The position numbers were made by a program, and so were the translations under genes. The notes beneath the pieces were generated by a model. It was given only the letters and a program-made list of their open reading frames with translations. It was not told the origin of the DNA and made no database searches. A stretch of 64,000 nucleotides of DNA from Perca fluviatilis. Taxonomy: Eukaryota > Chordata > Actinopteri > Perciformes > Percidae. Position 1 is the stretch's first letter; each line of letters begins with the position of its first letter. The DNA is taken from assembly GCF_010015445.1 (NCBI RefSeq), contig NC_053112.1, positions 36,816,665 to 36,880,664 on the forward strand, written 5' to 3'. Below, piece by piece: positions 1-11,322 of the stretch.

Positions 1-2253
1 TTAATAGTAACAAAAGGCCATCACATGTTCAAAGATCCCAAAGTAAGATTCAAATTCCTTGTTTTGTCCGAACAAGAGTCCAAAAAACAGACACAGACAT
101 TCAGGTTACACTGTAAACTAGATCACCTGGATCTGTTCAAACCAGACATGTCGTCCCGTCTGTAATGCTCAGCCGCTGGGCAGGAAACAGGTAGAGAACA
201 TAACACCTGATCTGTCGTCAGCAGCTTTTGGTGGTTGAAAAAAAAGAAGAAAAAAACCCCCGATAACATGACCTATAAGTCCAGGGAGGATGCTGTGTCT
301 TTTCTGAATGCTTTTTAGACGAACAAAAAAGGCTCTGTCTTTGTCTTGACTGAAAAACAAGCTGTCCAAACGAAAAGTTATGTTACAAACAACAAAGTAT
401 ACAGTCTCCCTGAAATGAATCTTTCAAATGCCAAACAGAAACTGTCCAAGAAATGAGTAGACAAAAGTTAATTGTGCATTCCTCTTCACTAGTGCGTTTC
501 TAGCTGTCTCTGAATAGAGGCAGCAGACTGTGCCACCATACAGAGCTGGAACAGGGAGGTGGCTGCTGGACTGGGACACATTTGGCCAATCAGCTGACAC
601 GGGGGAACGGTTGGATCAGGGACGACGGTTTTGTGACGTGGAATGTTGAATGAAATGTGAAAAAGAAAAAAATACTGTATATCCATCTGTGTCCTACACA
701 GACTGGGTACCTTTAGGCTGATATTTGGAATATTATCAAATCTTATATGCATTTTTGTCAAATATTTGGTACGTAATGTTGAAGTTCCAATGCTGGCGTT
801 TTGTAAAGCCTGAAGGGGACTTTACGACAAGCCGTAATAACCTAGGGGCTCAACATCAAAGCATCTGTTCCATCTATAATGCAGAGCCAGGACACTTTAA
901 AGTTGCGTCAAATAAGTTAACATAATGACGATCATCAGTGCATCATGAGAGCATCGTTTTATACCATTACAGCCATTCTGATCTCTTTATCCTCACCAGT
1001 TTTGTCTGTGCTTGACTGAGAGAGACATGGTTAAGCTTTGAACAGATAACATACATACTGTGATAAAGCATCCAGTAGCATCCTGTATTACTGCAGTCAT
1101 CCAGACAGGCAGACGCAGTGTCTGCACATGCATTCATACTCAAGAGAATTAGAATTGTGCATGTTTCCACTCACAAATGTTTCAAGTAGGCTTTGCTTTC
1201 GCTAATAGTCAAAAAGAATGACAAATGGACAGTGGAGTTGACACAAACCTCAGCTAAACTGATCCGTACGTCATTTCGAATGGAAAAAACAACGTGACAC
1301 CGCCGCCGCGGCAACGTCATAAACATGACCTCTGACCCCGAGAAGCTATCTATCCTGCCAATGGGAGTCCAGAGGCTGAGCCAAGCCCAGGCACCATGGG
1401 AACAGCTGTCAGAAACAGAGGGTGCACAGCCGGTTGCCTTGGTAACGTGGTGGCGTCAAGCGCTGGGTGTCAGCGGGTGTCAGTGCACCAGCTGTTCCTG
1501 TTCTTAGAGCCACGGTTTCATCAGTATTTCCTCCACTTCCACACATTAAGCAGACATGCACTGTTAAAGCTGCAGGAGGTGACTTTTTTTTTTAAATATG
1601 AAAATAAATCTGTGTTCTCAGCCTAAATCAGAAAAGAGCACTGCAGCAGTTAGTATAGGGTCTCATCATCCTTCACTTTAAAACTATCTATGTATAGCCA
1701 GGTGAAATTCTAATGTCAGGTCTGGACGATATTCTGTCCATCAGTGATAAAAACACAAAAATATCTCTTAAATGTTAGAAAGCTATAGCCATTCAGTGAA
1801 ATCTGGACCACACAACGTTAGATCGTTTATATCATCTTCTCATATAACTTTGTGTGAAGATACCTGCACGATTTCTCAATTTTTCTTTTAAATCATCACC
1901 TCTTCCCCACAACTCTTAGCTACCAATATGGAAACCTATTGGGACTTTAAACCTATATTAATGTATGTGTTGGTCACCAGGGGGCAGCACAACAAGTTGA
2001 AAACAAACGTTACAAGTCCAGGTTTTTTTCTTCTAATTTGATAACTGACAGAGTTGCTCAGTGCATCGTCACCGATGGCAAATGGCAAAGACTGTGCGAA
2101 GGTACCAGGCTCTCACAAACAAAGAGCAAAGAGAAACCGACACACTCAACCGGAAGCAATCTACTGTATGCAGAATGAATACAAAAGATACAGTATACAG
2201 CTACAGAAATTCACCAAACATGTGCAATCTTTCTGTCACACATACACACAGAC
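1..2253. other. Noncoding sequence, probably rims1-like intron 1
   Basis: No reading frame here resembles a known protein, and no repeat family was recognised with confidence. The stretch lies downstream, on the minus strand, of the RIM-family first exon at 22704-22870. No later RIM exon, such as the zinc-finger exon, is visible, so it is most simply part of that gene's first intron. This is inference. Confidence 0.5.
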
Positions 2254-3152
2254 TAGGGTGACCAGATTTCCCGGAGCTAAAACCAGGACACTTTGCGCGT
2301 GACCGTAGTGCTCGTGCACGCACACGCTTTTGTGACCATGTGCCAGCCCAGGTCAGACATAATAGATAGAATAGACACAATTTTGCAAACAGCACACGTA
2401 GGCCTACCGCTCACAACACAATGTGGTATATAAGTTAATATTCATGAATTTTCTTGGTAAATAATATTAAAAGACACTGAGTGAGTTTCGTGTGGGACCA
2501 ACTTTATTTTTCAGAATTAAAGCATTCTTTTGGAAAATGCAACTTGTGAGAAGGTATTTTTCATTGCATGGCACTAAACGAATTATTTGGAACTGCTGCC
2601 ACAGGCTTGAACTAAAGTTATGGTAACACTTTATGGTAAGGGTACATGAATTATGAATTCATGCATGAATTAATTCATGATTTGTTCATTAGCCTACTTC
2701 ATTCCTTTATATCTTATGAATCATCAGGAATTGACATTAGTTCATAGCCTCTCATTCATGACCTCATGCATGAACAACACATCAGCTAAAGCATTAGGTA
2801 AGGTGGGTAGCCTACATCATTATGCACAAGTTCTGTTCAAATCAGAATTTGGTATTGTTGCCAAATTCATTTCCTTGTTTCTGATATGAAGATGGGACGG
2901 GACGTGTGTGACTCGAACATCTCACATTTACCAACAAAACGTACGGCGAAAGAGATTTTTTTTTTCACTCTAAAGTTGCTGAAAGCTGCTGCTGTTTCAA
3001 TCCTTTCGGCTTTCTGCAGCAGACGGGGCTGCTCAAAAACAATCTCAAAAAAAGACCTGGAAATCCTGGAGGCACCGGTTAAAACAGGACAGATAAGAAT
3101 ATATACAAATATTGTAACGCTGGCTGCACAGATTATGCAGACCGCTACGATT

Positions 3153-3206
<54 letters not shown>

Positions 3207-3207
3207 C

Positions 3208-3279
<72 letters not shown>

Positions 3280-3502
3280 CACACACACACTGTTAAAATC
3301 ATAAGCTGGACGCTTTATTAGTCTTTCTACATACGTTTAGTTAAGGATCGGGCTATAATAAGACCACGTCGGCTATGTAATCGCTGACAACCGGGACAAT
3401 TTCATAGTGGTTGGTGTAAACCGGGACATTTTAGCATCCCGACAGGACGGGACACGCAAGTCTAAAATCGTGACTGTCCCGGTCAAACATCTGGTCACCC
3501 TA
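2254..3502. mobile_element. hAT-like nonautonomous element with 8-bp target duplication
   Basis: The ends are inverted copies: TAGGGTGACCAGAT at the left and CTGGTCACCCTA at the right. They are flanked by a perfect 8-bp direct repeat ACACAGAC at 2246-2253 and 3503-3510. TIRs with an 8-bp duplication are typical of hAT transposons. No transposase frame is visible inside, so the copy is nonautonomous. Around 2620 it holds a segment beginning TGGTAACACTTTATGG that looks like part of another fish repeat, and it carries a CA microsatellite at 3154-3290. Confidence 0.8.
3154..3290. repeat. (CA)n microsatellite
   Basis: An almost pure CA run with a few AA interruptions, inside the hAT-like element at 2254-3502. 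Long Cys-Val or Thr-His reading frames across it are artefacts of the repeat. Confidence 0.98.
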
Positions 3503-3510
3503 ACACAGAC

Positions 3511-4744
3511 ACCATCAAAAATTTAAATTTCACACCCTATTAATAGACAATGTGACAGTCCAGATTAATGCCCTCTGAGTCAGCACACAGTTCCCATATC
3601 CGTTGTAATTTCTACCTAAATTGCATATCGTGAACACTACCTTTATGTTAAACTTAACCATGCCTCGGCAGGGGACACATGAGTGACCCCAGCCATACAG
3701 ATGAAAATGGAACCACTGTGTGAAGACAACAGGGAAAAGACGTCCTCTCAAGTAGAGACATGCTGTCTGTGTTCACTCTACTGTGTGTTCATCGATTACA
3801 GGCCAGAGCCTGCTGCCTCCCCAGGGGTCAGCCACCATGACTATGATCCCAAGGGGCAGACAGACTCTTTCTTTGGTCAATTTCACTCAAGGAACGATAT
3901 TTGGAACCGATATGCATACACATTGAAAATGAAAATCTTTAAGTCAAAATTAAGATTTTGGAATGTTACAAACTCCAACACAAAACTTTGTTTTTAAATG
4001 CTTTGTGCGATTATTTAATAAATTTATAAGAAACTTTCAACATAACACACAGTCAAAGAGAGTCAGATAGTGTTGGGGGGGGCATTAAGTAAGACTCAGT
4101 GGTGAGTGACAACTGAAGCAGAGGGACAGACACAGAGATGTAGCAGAGCCAAAAAATAACTCTTTTTAATTCATTAACTTTATCTGTTATCAGGCAAATA
4201 CAACGCCAAAACAGATCATCTGCAAACTGCCAAAAAACAGGTAGATAATCGGCCAGGGACGATAATCAGTCTATCCCTACTTAAAACATATTACCACGGA
4301 GCTGTATTAACATATCTCAAAAACTACAACCTTTGCTACTGTGTAAAAGTCATTGTTTATTTCACTGAAGCAACAATAATTAACAATGGGTCAAATTACT
4401 ATTCGTAATAGGAAAGGGGTTGCTCATAGTGACAAACCCACAGGAAATTATCACACAACTCATTTCCCCTCAGCTCTACGTAGCCTTTAAGCATGTTTTA
4501 ACTCAGCATCTCAGCTGACACTAACTTCACATGCCGCTGTTTTCAGTGGAAAAAGCTCTGATAAACCCACTGTATGCCACCTGACCAGCACCAGACAGCA
4601 GATGACAAAGTTAGCAAGTAGCTAATGATCATAGTGGAACATTTAGCATCTAAAGAGCCAGATATTTGTCTCAGGAATCTGTAAAGACCAAAACAGAGCT
4701 AAAAGGACAGTAACATTTTGACTTATATTAACTGGAGAGTAGTC
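3511..4744. other. Noncoding, no recognised feature
   Basis: AT-rich sequence with short spurious frames only. No splice-bounded frame with protein-family character and no repeat with clear ends was seen. Confidence 0.6.
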
Positions 4745-5205
4745 TTGCATTGCTAGACCTACCTCCACAGCGCTGCAAAGGAGGGTCTGGCAAGTCCACA
4801 CAGCATTAAGGGATGAGAGAAAATCATACTCTTGTTTATTGGCATCTCTTTTAACCAATCACAATCGTCTTGGGCAGTGCTAAGCGCCATACGGAGCAAC
4901 GGTGCCTCTGCATAATAGTCTCGTGAAGGAACTTGTTTTGGTGGAACGTGTGTACATTCAAAAGTAGTTTTAGTCGTGCAACAGAAAACTCAGATTGGAC
5001 AGATAGTCTAGCTAGCTGTCTGGATTTACCCTGCAGAGATCTGAGAAAAGGTTAACCATAAACCTCATAAATCGACCGGAGTTTAAAATGTCAACACAAA
5101 GAAAGCCTAAGGATATCCGGCCTAAATGAGTGAAATCCAGCAGAATTTCCTTTGGCAACGGAGCAATCCCGGAAGTGGAACGCCGTGGATATAGAATAAC
5201 TGGAC
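4745..5205 (-). repeat. Dispersed repeat, family A copy 1
   Basis: The segment from about 4970 to 5195, read on the minus strand, matches 27415-27660 and 54553-54765. Shared words include CACTTCCGGGATTGCTCCG, TTTCTTTGTGTTG, CAGATCTCTGCAGGGTAAA and GACAGCTAGCTAGACTATC. The part at 4800-4900 (ACAATCGTCTTGGGC) also matches the third copy. Neither coding capacity nor clear ends were seen, so the class is unknown. Confidence 0.75.
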
Positions 5206-6232
5206 AGAAACACAACTCCAATAAATGCTAATGTTGCTACATGACTGCTGGATGTACAAAAATGAAATTGTACCACCATCCAATCAATCTGTTTCACCTG
5301 CTGTGACAAGTCAAAATGGCTACCGTGAAAAATATAAATTTTATTAAAAATTACGCTTCCTAAATTACTCAACGGTAGCAGTAACTAGTAACATAGTTAG
5401 AGCTACAGTTACATTTTAACTTCATTACCATCCCTGTCAGATACTTTGCAACAACTCTAACCGCTTTGGATTGAAAACTCCGGGGTTGCTTTGTAGTCTG
5501 GATGGACAGAAACGGAGACATTTGGAAACGACGACGCACGTCAGTCGGTCTCATCGGTTAGGTAGGCTTACTGTACATACCTTTCAGTAACAGTTCCACC
5601 TCATAGACGGTCCAAGCAAATAAATCCCTGGTTCTTACTTTTTGCCATTGTTGTTCTTTCTCTAATGTTTTTTCAATGTATACACTACTATGTCTTCATG
5701 GATATATATATCCATGAAGACTTAGTAGTCAACTTCCAACCTAAGCTAACCCCAAAGCTAAGCTCAAATAACCTAGCTAACTTAGCAGAAACATACAGCC
5801 ATCTCCACACAAACCCCAGGTGATTTCTGGATGTATTGGTTGCTAGCTAGACAGCTAAGAAGACACAGCATGTGAAAAATATCAAATTTGGAGTTACCGG
5901 AGGGTGTAAATGTCCTCTTTTAGCAGAAGTAAGGCATACTCTCACCGCCTCCAGACCCAGCGCTAAGCTAACATATCCTGACCAGGACTGCTGTTTTGAC
6001 AGAGCACACAAGATATCCATGACAGTACACTACTCATTACTGGGAAAAAAGTAACCTATTGGCACTACTGTAATGTGTTACTATCCAACACTGTTAGCAT
6101 GTCGCCGTGCTAGACAGTGACCAGGGGGGGGTCCAAGTGGTGTGAACCAGCTGAACTGTGGGCGTCTCCTCTCTCTAGGTCAACACCATGGGCCAGCCAG
6201 AGAGCCAGATGTCAAAATAAGTGTGCAAATGG
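5206..6232. other. Noncoding, includes a short palindrome
   Basis: No gene was recognised. The only structured element is a near-perfect 44-bp palindrome at 5686-5729. Confidence 0.6.
5686..5729. repeat. 44-bp near-perfect palindrome
   Basis: The arms CTACTATGTCTTCATGGATA and TATCCATGAAGACTTAGTAG are inverted copies with a single mismatch around a short TATA centre, so the sequence could extrude as a cruciform. Its function is unknown. Confidence 0.85.

Positions 6233-6233
<1 letters not shown>

Positions 6234-6299
<66 letters not shown>
6234..6299. repeat. (CA)n microsatellite
   Basis: An uninterrupted CA dinucleotide run of about 66 bp in noncoding sequence. Confidence 0.98.
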
Positions 6300-6303
<4 letters not shown>

Positions 6304-9216
6304 ACCCACATGTACACACGTATGGATTTGCCTTCGCCTAGGGCATTATATTCAGCCCCGCGTGTCCAAGGACTCCATTCCTCTTTCTCCCTTTCTCTCT
6401 CATGTTCTCTTTATCTCTCCCTCTTGTGTCTCCACCAGTTACTGGTGTGGAGTTGTTAATTAGCACCACTATGAATACATTGCCCAAGGATGGGGAGGGG
6501 AGAGGGGAAAGCTGTGTGTTTGTGTATGTGTATAGGGCAAAACTATTTCTGTCTCATCAGCTGATTCCTGGTGACGCCTTGCAGAAGACTCCTTCTCAGT
6601 CAGAAGAAACATAAGAAGTTGGAAAAGAAGCAGCCTGTATGTTTCAGCCTTGGGAAGTGGTGATAAACTGCTTTTCAAAGCCTTGTGCCCTTGGATACTG
6701 TTGCTTCGCCTGTAGCAAGCAATGCAAATTCACCACTCCCAATTCACAATGTGTCTTCGATTTCACACAGAAGTAAACAAAGGCAGGCTTTCCATTTCAA
6801 ACCCACGGCCATGGATTTGGTTGGCTAAAATGCAACAGTAAATTTATGTTTTGATATTTGTATGTCCAAACAACCTATGTTTCATTTTCAAATTCAAGAT
6901 TTAAGAATGAGGACTAAACAATGAGCTTAAAAGTAACACTATCTAACACACGTTGTCTGGTTACAACTCTTAAACTATGATATAATAGCACCTCCACTGA
7001 CGTGGATGTGGAGAAATCCTAAAAACTTGACAAACCTGCGGTTTCTAGTTCAGGTGTTTAAGCTGTGATTGGACCATTGCTGCTCAGGGCCAGGGTTTAG
7101 CTAACAGTCAATTGACACCAATGGTTGTAACAACACAAACTTGCTTTTTTCAGAGGTTTGGAGGTTTTAGTTGGAAGAAAAAAACAAGCATGCTGGATCA
7201 ATAGTCCCAGCACTGCATGACAACACAATTGAGGGCGTTGAAGGAAAAAACATCTCTGCTTCTGATGGTGCTAGAGACCGGGAAGACAACAGATATGTTG
7301 GCAAACGCTGTGAGGAGGCAAGGAAAGGAGGAGTCAGGGGTGGAGGCGGAGTGATCAAAAGGGGTATATAAAAAGGAAAAAGACACATTTATGGAGGAGA
7401 CACAGTGGGGTAAAAAAAAAAAGGAAACAGAAAGAACAGGTGAGGAGTGGTTTACACACAATTCCAAGAAAGAGATGGGTAGACAAAAGGCTGTCTGCAG
7501 GGAGGAGGAGAAGGAGGAGGAGGAGGAGGAGGAGGAGATGGAAGGAGAACAAAAAAGCAAAGGATGAACAAAGAGAGCCAAGACGGAAACAAGCGTGGGC
7601 CAGAGACCAGCGGAGGAGAGAAGCTGATGCATCCGGAGCCACTCTATAAATACCACTTGAGAAGAGGAGTGGATGATGGAAAGAGGATGGAGACAGGATG
7701 ATGGAAAGAGTAAAGGGAGAAAGAAGAAGAGGAGAGAAAGGAAAAGCAAAGATAGATTTGCCCAGGAACAGTTTATAAAAGCAGGAACATGAGTCATTTT
7801 TAGGAAATGAAGAATGGAGTGATGTGTCAAAAAAAATTAAATTCAATCTAAACATTCCTGCTGGAGTGTGGAGTGTGAAGGTGATGAAAAGAAGAAAGGA
7901 GGCAGGGAAGGGAAAGAGAAAGAGCAACAGATGGGTGCTTAACCAAATGCAAACATCGTCTTTGTTTTCTTGTTTGCCTGCCATGATGTTATCCATGATG
8001 ACTTCTACACATTTGGCTTCCTCCACTGTCAAAAGGCTATAAAATAGTACCAACGTCATAATGCTAGCAGAAATAAAGCAACCAGATGGCCAGTGTGTAT
8101 CTATCTATAGGGCAGCAATTTCTCAAACAATCTGGTCAATCCTCCCTGGCTTGATAGGGTTTGATTCATTCTTTCCATGATCCAATGTTACAGCCACATC
8201 TGACTGCTGTAGTCACATAAACCTGCTGGTTTAGTACACAGCTTCAGGGGAGCAATGCTCAATGAAGCAAAATCTAAGCTGCTGTGTTCTCTATCATTTA
8301 TTTTAGAGAATAATCTAGACTTTATGGTGTCTAGAAACTAGACTTTATGAAGTTTGGGGAGAAAAGTATCCCTTCTACCACCATACCAATCCCTTTTTAT
8401 ATCTCCGAAACAACAACAATGTGCTGAAAAATATGTTTTTTCTTTGATTGTTAGATGATGGGTAAGACTTTAGTGACAAAGTGATCAATTTGCTTTTTTA
8501 TGTTTCACCGTAAATATTCTGTAACTTCATCTAAATCAACGATTAGCATCCACCAAAGCCATTGTGGGAAAAATGTAACAATCGATTATATTTGAAGTAG
8601 CAAGCAAATTAAAGCAGAGTGGATAAGGCAAGTGTACAAATGTCTCTTTCATACATTCACGGTGAAATTGATTACGATGGGCTCTAGATATGACAATGTT
8701 GTTCAGTTGGACGGTTGGTCCATGACTTTGGTCCAGACTGAAATAACTGGTTGGATTATCATTCAAATTTCCTTTTTTACAGGCATTTTGTGATCCCCTG
8801 ACTTTTTCTTATGAGGTTTACTTTTGCTATTTTAGGTAAAATCAAAATCAATCAAATGGATTATCATACCATTTGGTACAGTATCCATGGCTCCTTCTGG
8901 ATGAATTGATCCCCTGACATCTAGCACCATAATCAGTTTCAATTTGTCTAATACTGTCGCTTAGGGACCACACACACCTACTAATGACACTCCCAAAAAG
9001 CCTCAGCTGTACTTTGTGTTTAGTGCTTATTAGCAAATGGAACTATGCTAACCTGCTAAACTACGATCTGAATGGTTAGGGTCAGGACAGCCCATTGGTT
9101 AGGGGGTTAGGACCTGAACGGATCGGGTTTCCGTTCAGAATCTGGTAGTGACAGGCATTACCTGCTAAACAGTTGCACGTTATAATTGTCATGGTGAGCA
9201 TGTTAGCATGCTGGCG
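6300..9216. other. Noncoding, with long purine-rich plus strand
   Basis: No gene was recognised. From about 7140 to 7930 the plus strand is strongly purine-biased, with a GGA triplet run at 7500-7538. This produces long Ser/Phe/Leu-rich minus-strand frames that resemble no protein family and lack exon character. Confidence 0.6.
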
Positions 9217-9786
9217 TTAAAGGTCCCATGACATGGTGCTCTTTGGATGCTTTTATATAGGCCTTAGTGGTCCCCTAATACTGTATCTGAAGTCTCTTTT
9301 ATATAGGCCTTAGTGGTCCCCTAATACTGTATCTGAAGTCTCTTTTATATAGACCTTAGTGGTCCCCTAATACTGTATCTGAAGTCTCTTTTATATAGGC
9401 CTTAGTGGTCCCATAACACTGTATCTGAAGTCTCTTTTATATAGGCCTTAGTGGTCCCCTAATACTGTATCTGAAGTGGCCTCGACCAACTGCCACTTTG
9501 CTCGTTTGAAAGCCATGATGTCTCTCTCTCATTGGTGGGCCAAATTCTCTGGGCGGGCAAAGCAGAGAAAGGGGAGGTAACCTTTCTCCTTATGACCTCA
9601 TAAGGAGACGGTTCCACATCGGCCCATCTGAGCTTTCATTTTCTCAAAGGCAGAGCAGGATACCCAGGGCTCGGTTTACACCTATCACCATTTCTAGCCA
9701 CTGGGGGACCATAGACAGGCTGGGGGAACGCATATTAATGTTAAAACACCTCATAAAGTGACATTTTCATGCCATGGGACCTTTAA
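9217..9786. mobile_element. TTAA-bounded MITE (piggyBac/Kolobok-like) with internal tandem array
   Basis: The left end reads TTAAAGGTCCCATGACATGG and the right end CCATGGGACCTTTAA. These are inverted ends bounded by TTAA, the target duplication of piggyBac- and Kolobok-type transposons. It has no coding frame. The layout (TCTCTCTCATTGGTGGGCC, then GGGCGGGCAAAGCAGAG) matches a repeat I recall as common in teleost genomes. The left third is replaced by five tandem copies of a 46-bp unit. Confidence 0.8.
9251..9477. repeat. 46-bp minisatellite, 5 copies
   Basis: Units begin with TTTTATATAGGCCTTAGTGG at 9251, 9297, 9343, 9389 and 9435, an exact 46-bp period with one to four substitutions per unit. 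The array lies inside the TTAA MITE, so it arose by local expansion of MITE sequence. Confidence 0.95.
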
Positions 9787-10135
9787 CATTTGGTTCAGAA
9801 CTAATCGTGGATGTCATGTGCATCACTCCATTCACATTTCCATGGAATTCAGTATGACATATTGAATATGTTCAGGCTACAATAAATTGGATCTTGACCA
9901 ATATTATCGTAAGTTTAAAGTCTTGGTAGTGAAGTTAAATCACGCAAACATTGTCAACAACCAATGCTTGTGCTCCCTCCAGCACCAAACAGGAGCAGGG
10001 TTTTCCCTACCTTTAGAAAGTTTGGGTGCAGCACCCAAGCCAATTTGGGCACCACCTAAGCTTAAATAATGTAACTAGAAGGCTTTTCTCAGATCTAGTG
10101 ATGGTAGTCTGGGCCCAAGGGGACTTCTTTAGCCA
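9787..10135. other. Noncoding, no recognised feature
   Basis: A short gap between two transposable elements. Nothing identifiable was seen. Confidence 0.6.
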
Positions 10136-10140
10136 CTTTG

Positions 10141-10549
10141 TGTCAGGAATTGCGAGGCTTGGACCCCAAAATGCAGAGTTGAGGTATTTATTGAACAAAA
10201 GACTTACAACAAAAAGTGTCCAGAGGCAGGCAGGCAGGCAGGCAGGCACAAAGAAAGATAACCAGAAGACAAGACAGGGGAAAAACAACCAGGAAGGAGC
10301 GACGCAGGGAAAACCAGGAAGGGAAGACATGGAGGGAAGACGATGAACTGACACGAGTCAAAGACAGCACAGAAACTAAATACACAAGGTAACTAGGGTG
10401 AAACAAGGGACAGGTGGAACACATCAGGGCGGGGCAGACAATCAGGAAGGCAGGAAGTAGAAGAAGACATAACAGGGGAGAAGAGAGAGAGAGAGAGAGT
10501 ACTACAAAATAAAACAGGAAAAACTACAACAGAATCCCAAATCGTGACA
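10141..10549 (-). mobile_element. Probable solo LTR, 5-bp target duplication
   Basis: The element begins TGTCAGGAATTG and ends ATCGTGACA, giving TG...CA termini. It is flanked by a perfect 5-bp direct repeat CTTTG at 10136-10140 and 10550-10554. Read on the minus strand, it has an AATAAA signal in CAATAAATACC about 55 bp before the 3' end, as in an LTR R/U5 region. No internal coding part or second LTR is present, so recombination between two LTRs could have left a solo copy. A TIR-type element with 5-bp duplications is the alternative. Confidence 0.6.
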
Positions 10550-10554
10550 CTTTG

Positions 10555-11289
10555 AGTGTTATTTATTATCTTGCCTTAGCTTTTTTTCAACGTTTTAGAC
10601 AGATGTGGTAATAATAATGTTCGAAAATGATGATTGCATTTCTTTTGTTGAAAAGCGTAACATTTTCTTGAGGGATGACCCCTAAACATACCTGGGGAAA
10701 ACACTGTAAAGAAATGTAGGTTTTCTAAACTGTCGCACGACGTGCATTTGTAATGATGAGTCTCCGAAGGGTCTGTGTGGTTGTACAGGTTAAATTAACT
10801 TGATGTTAAGTCTTGTGTGAGTTCAGTATTGTTTCGAACACAGTGCCACTGTTCCTGCTCCATCCCAGCACAGACTAAGTCCTTTAGCTTCGTAGCTTTA
10901 GCCTGTCTTCAGCCTATAGCGTCAGACTAAGCAGCCCCTCCCACAGCCAGTGCTTAGACGGTGATAACTCTTTTGTATTGATGTCGTGAGTGTTTTACCC
11001 GTATTTATGGAGCAGAGTGCTTTTTGCCATGGACTCCACAGTGTGTACAGTATGTGTGTATATCAGTGTGTGTCTATCACTCTATCTTTCTCCTCCTCAT
11101 GTATTTTTTCTTTCTTTTCCATTCATTTCCCTTTATCTTCCTCCGTTGCCTTTATTTCTTTTCCTCTCATATCTTCAATACTGTACATTGGATTCCACTC
11201 TGTCACAGCCAAGGAATTGATAAAAAAAAAATTGTATTGACTTTGCACTATCCTCTTCTTCTGTTTCTTTCTCTCTTAAATACTAAGAT

Positions 11290-11322
<33 letters not shown>

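Noticed and set aside
7198..8059. Two overlapping minus-strand frames of 210 and 234 codons
   Set aside because: They come from a purine-rich plus strand, giving Ser/Phe/Leu runs. There is no domain, no start context and no splice logic.
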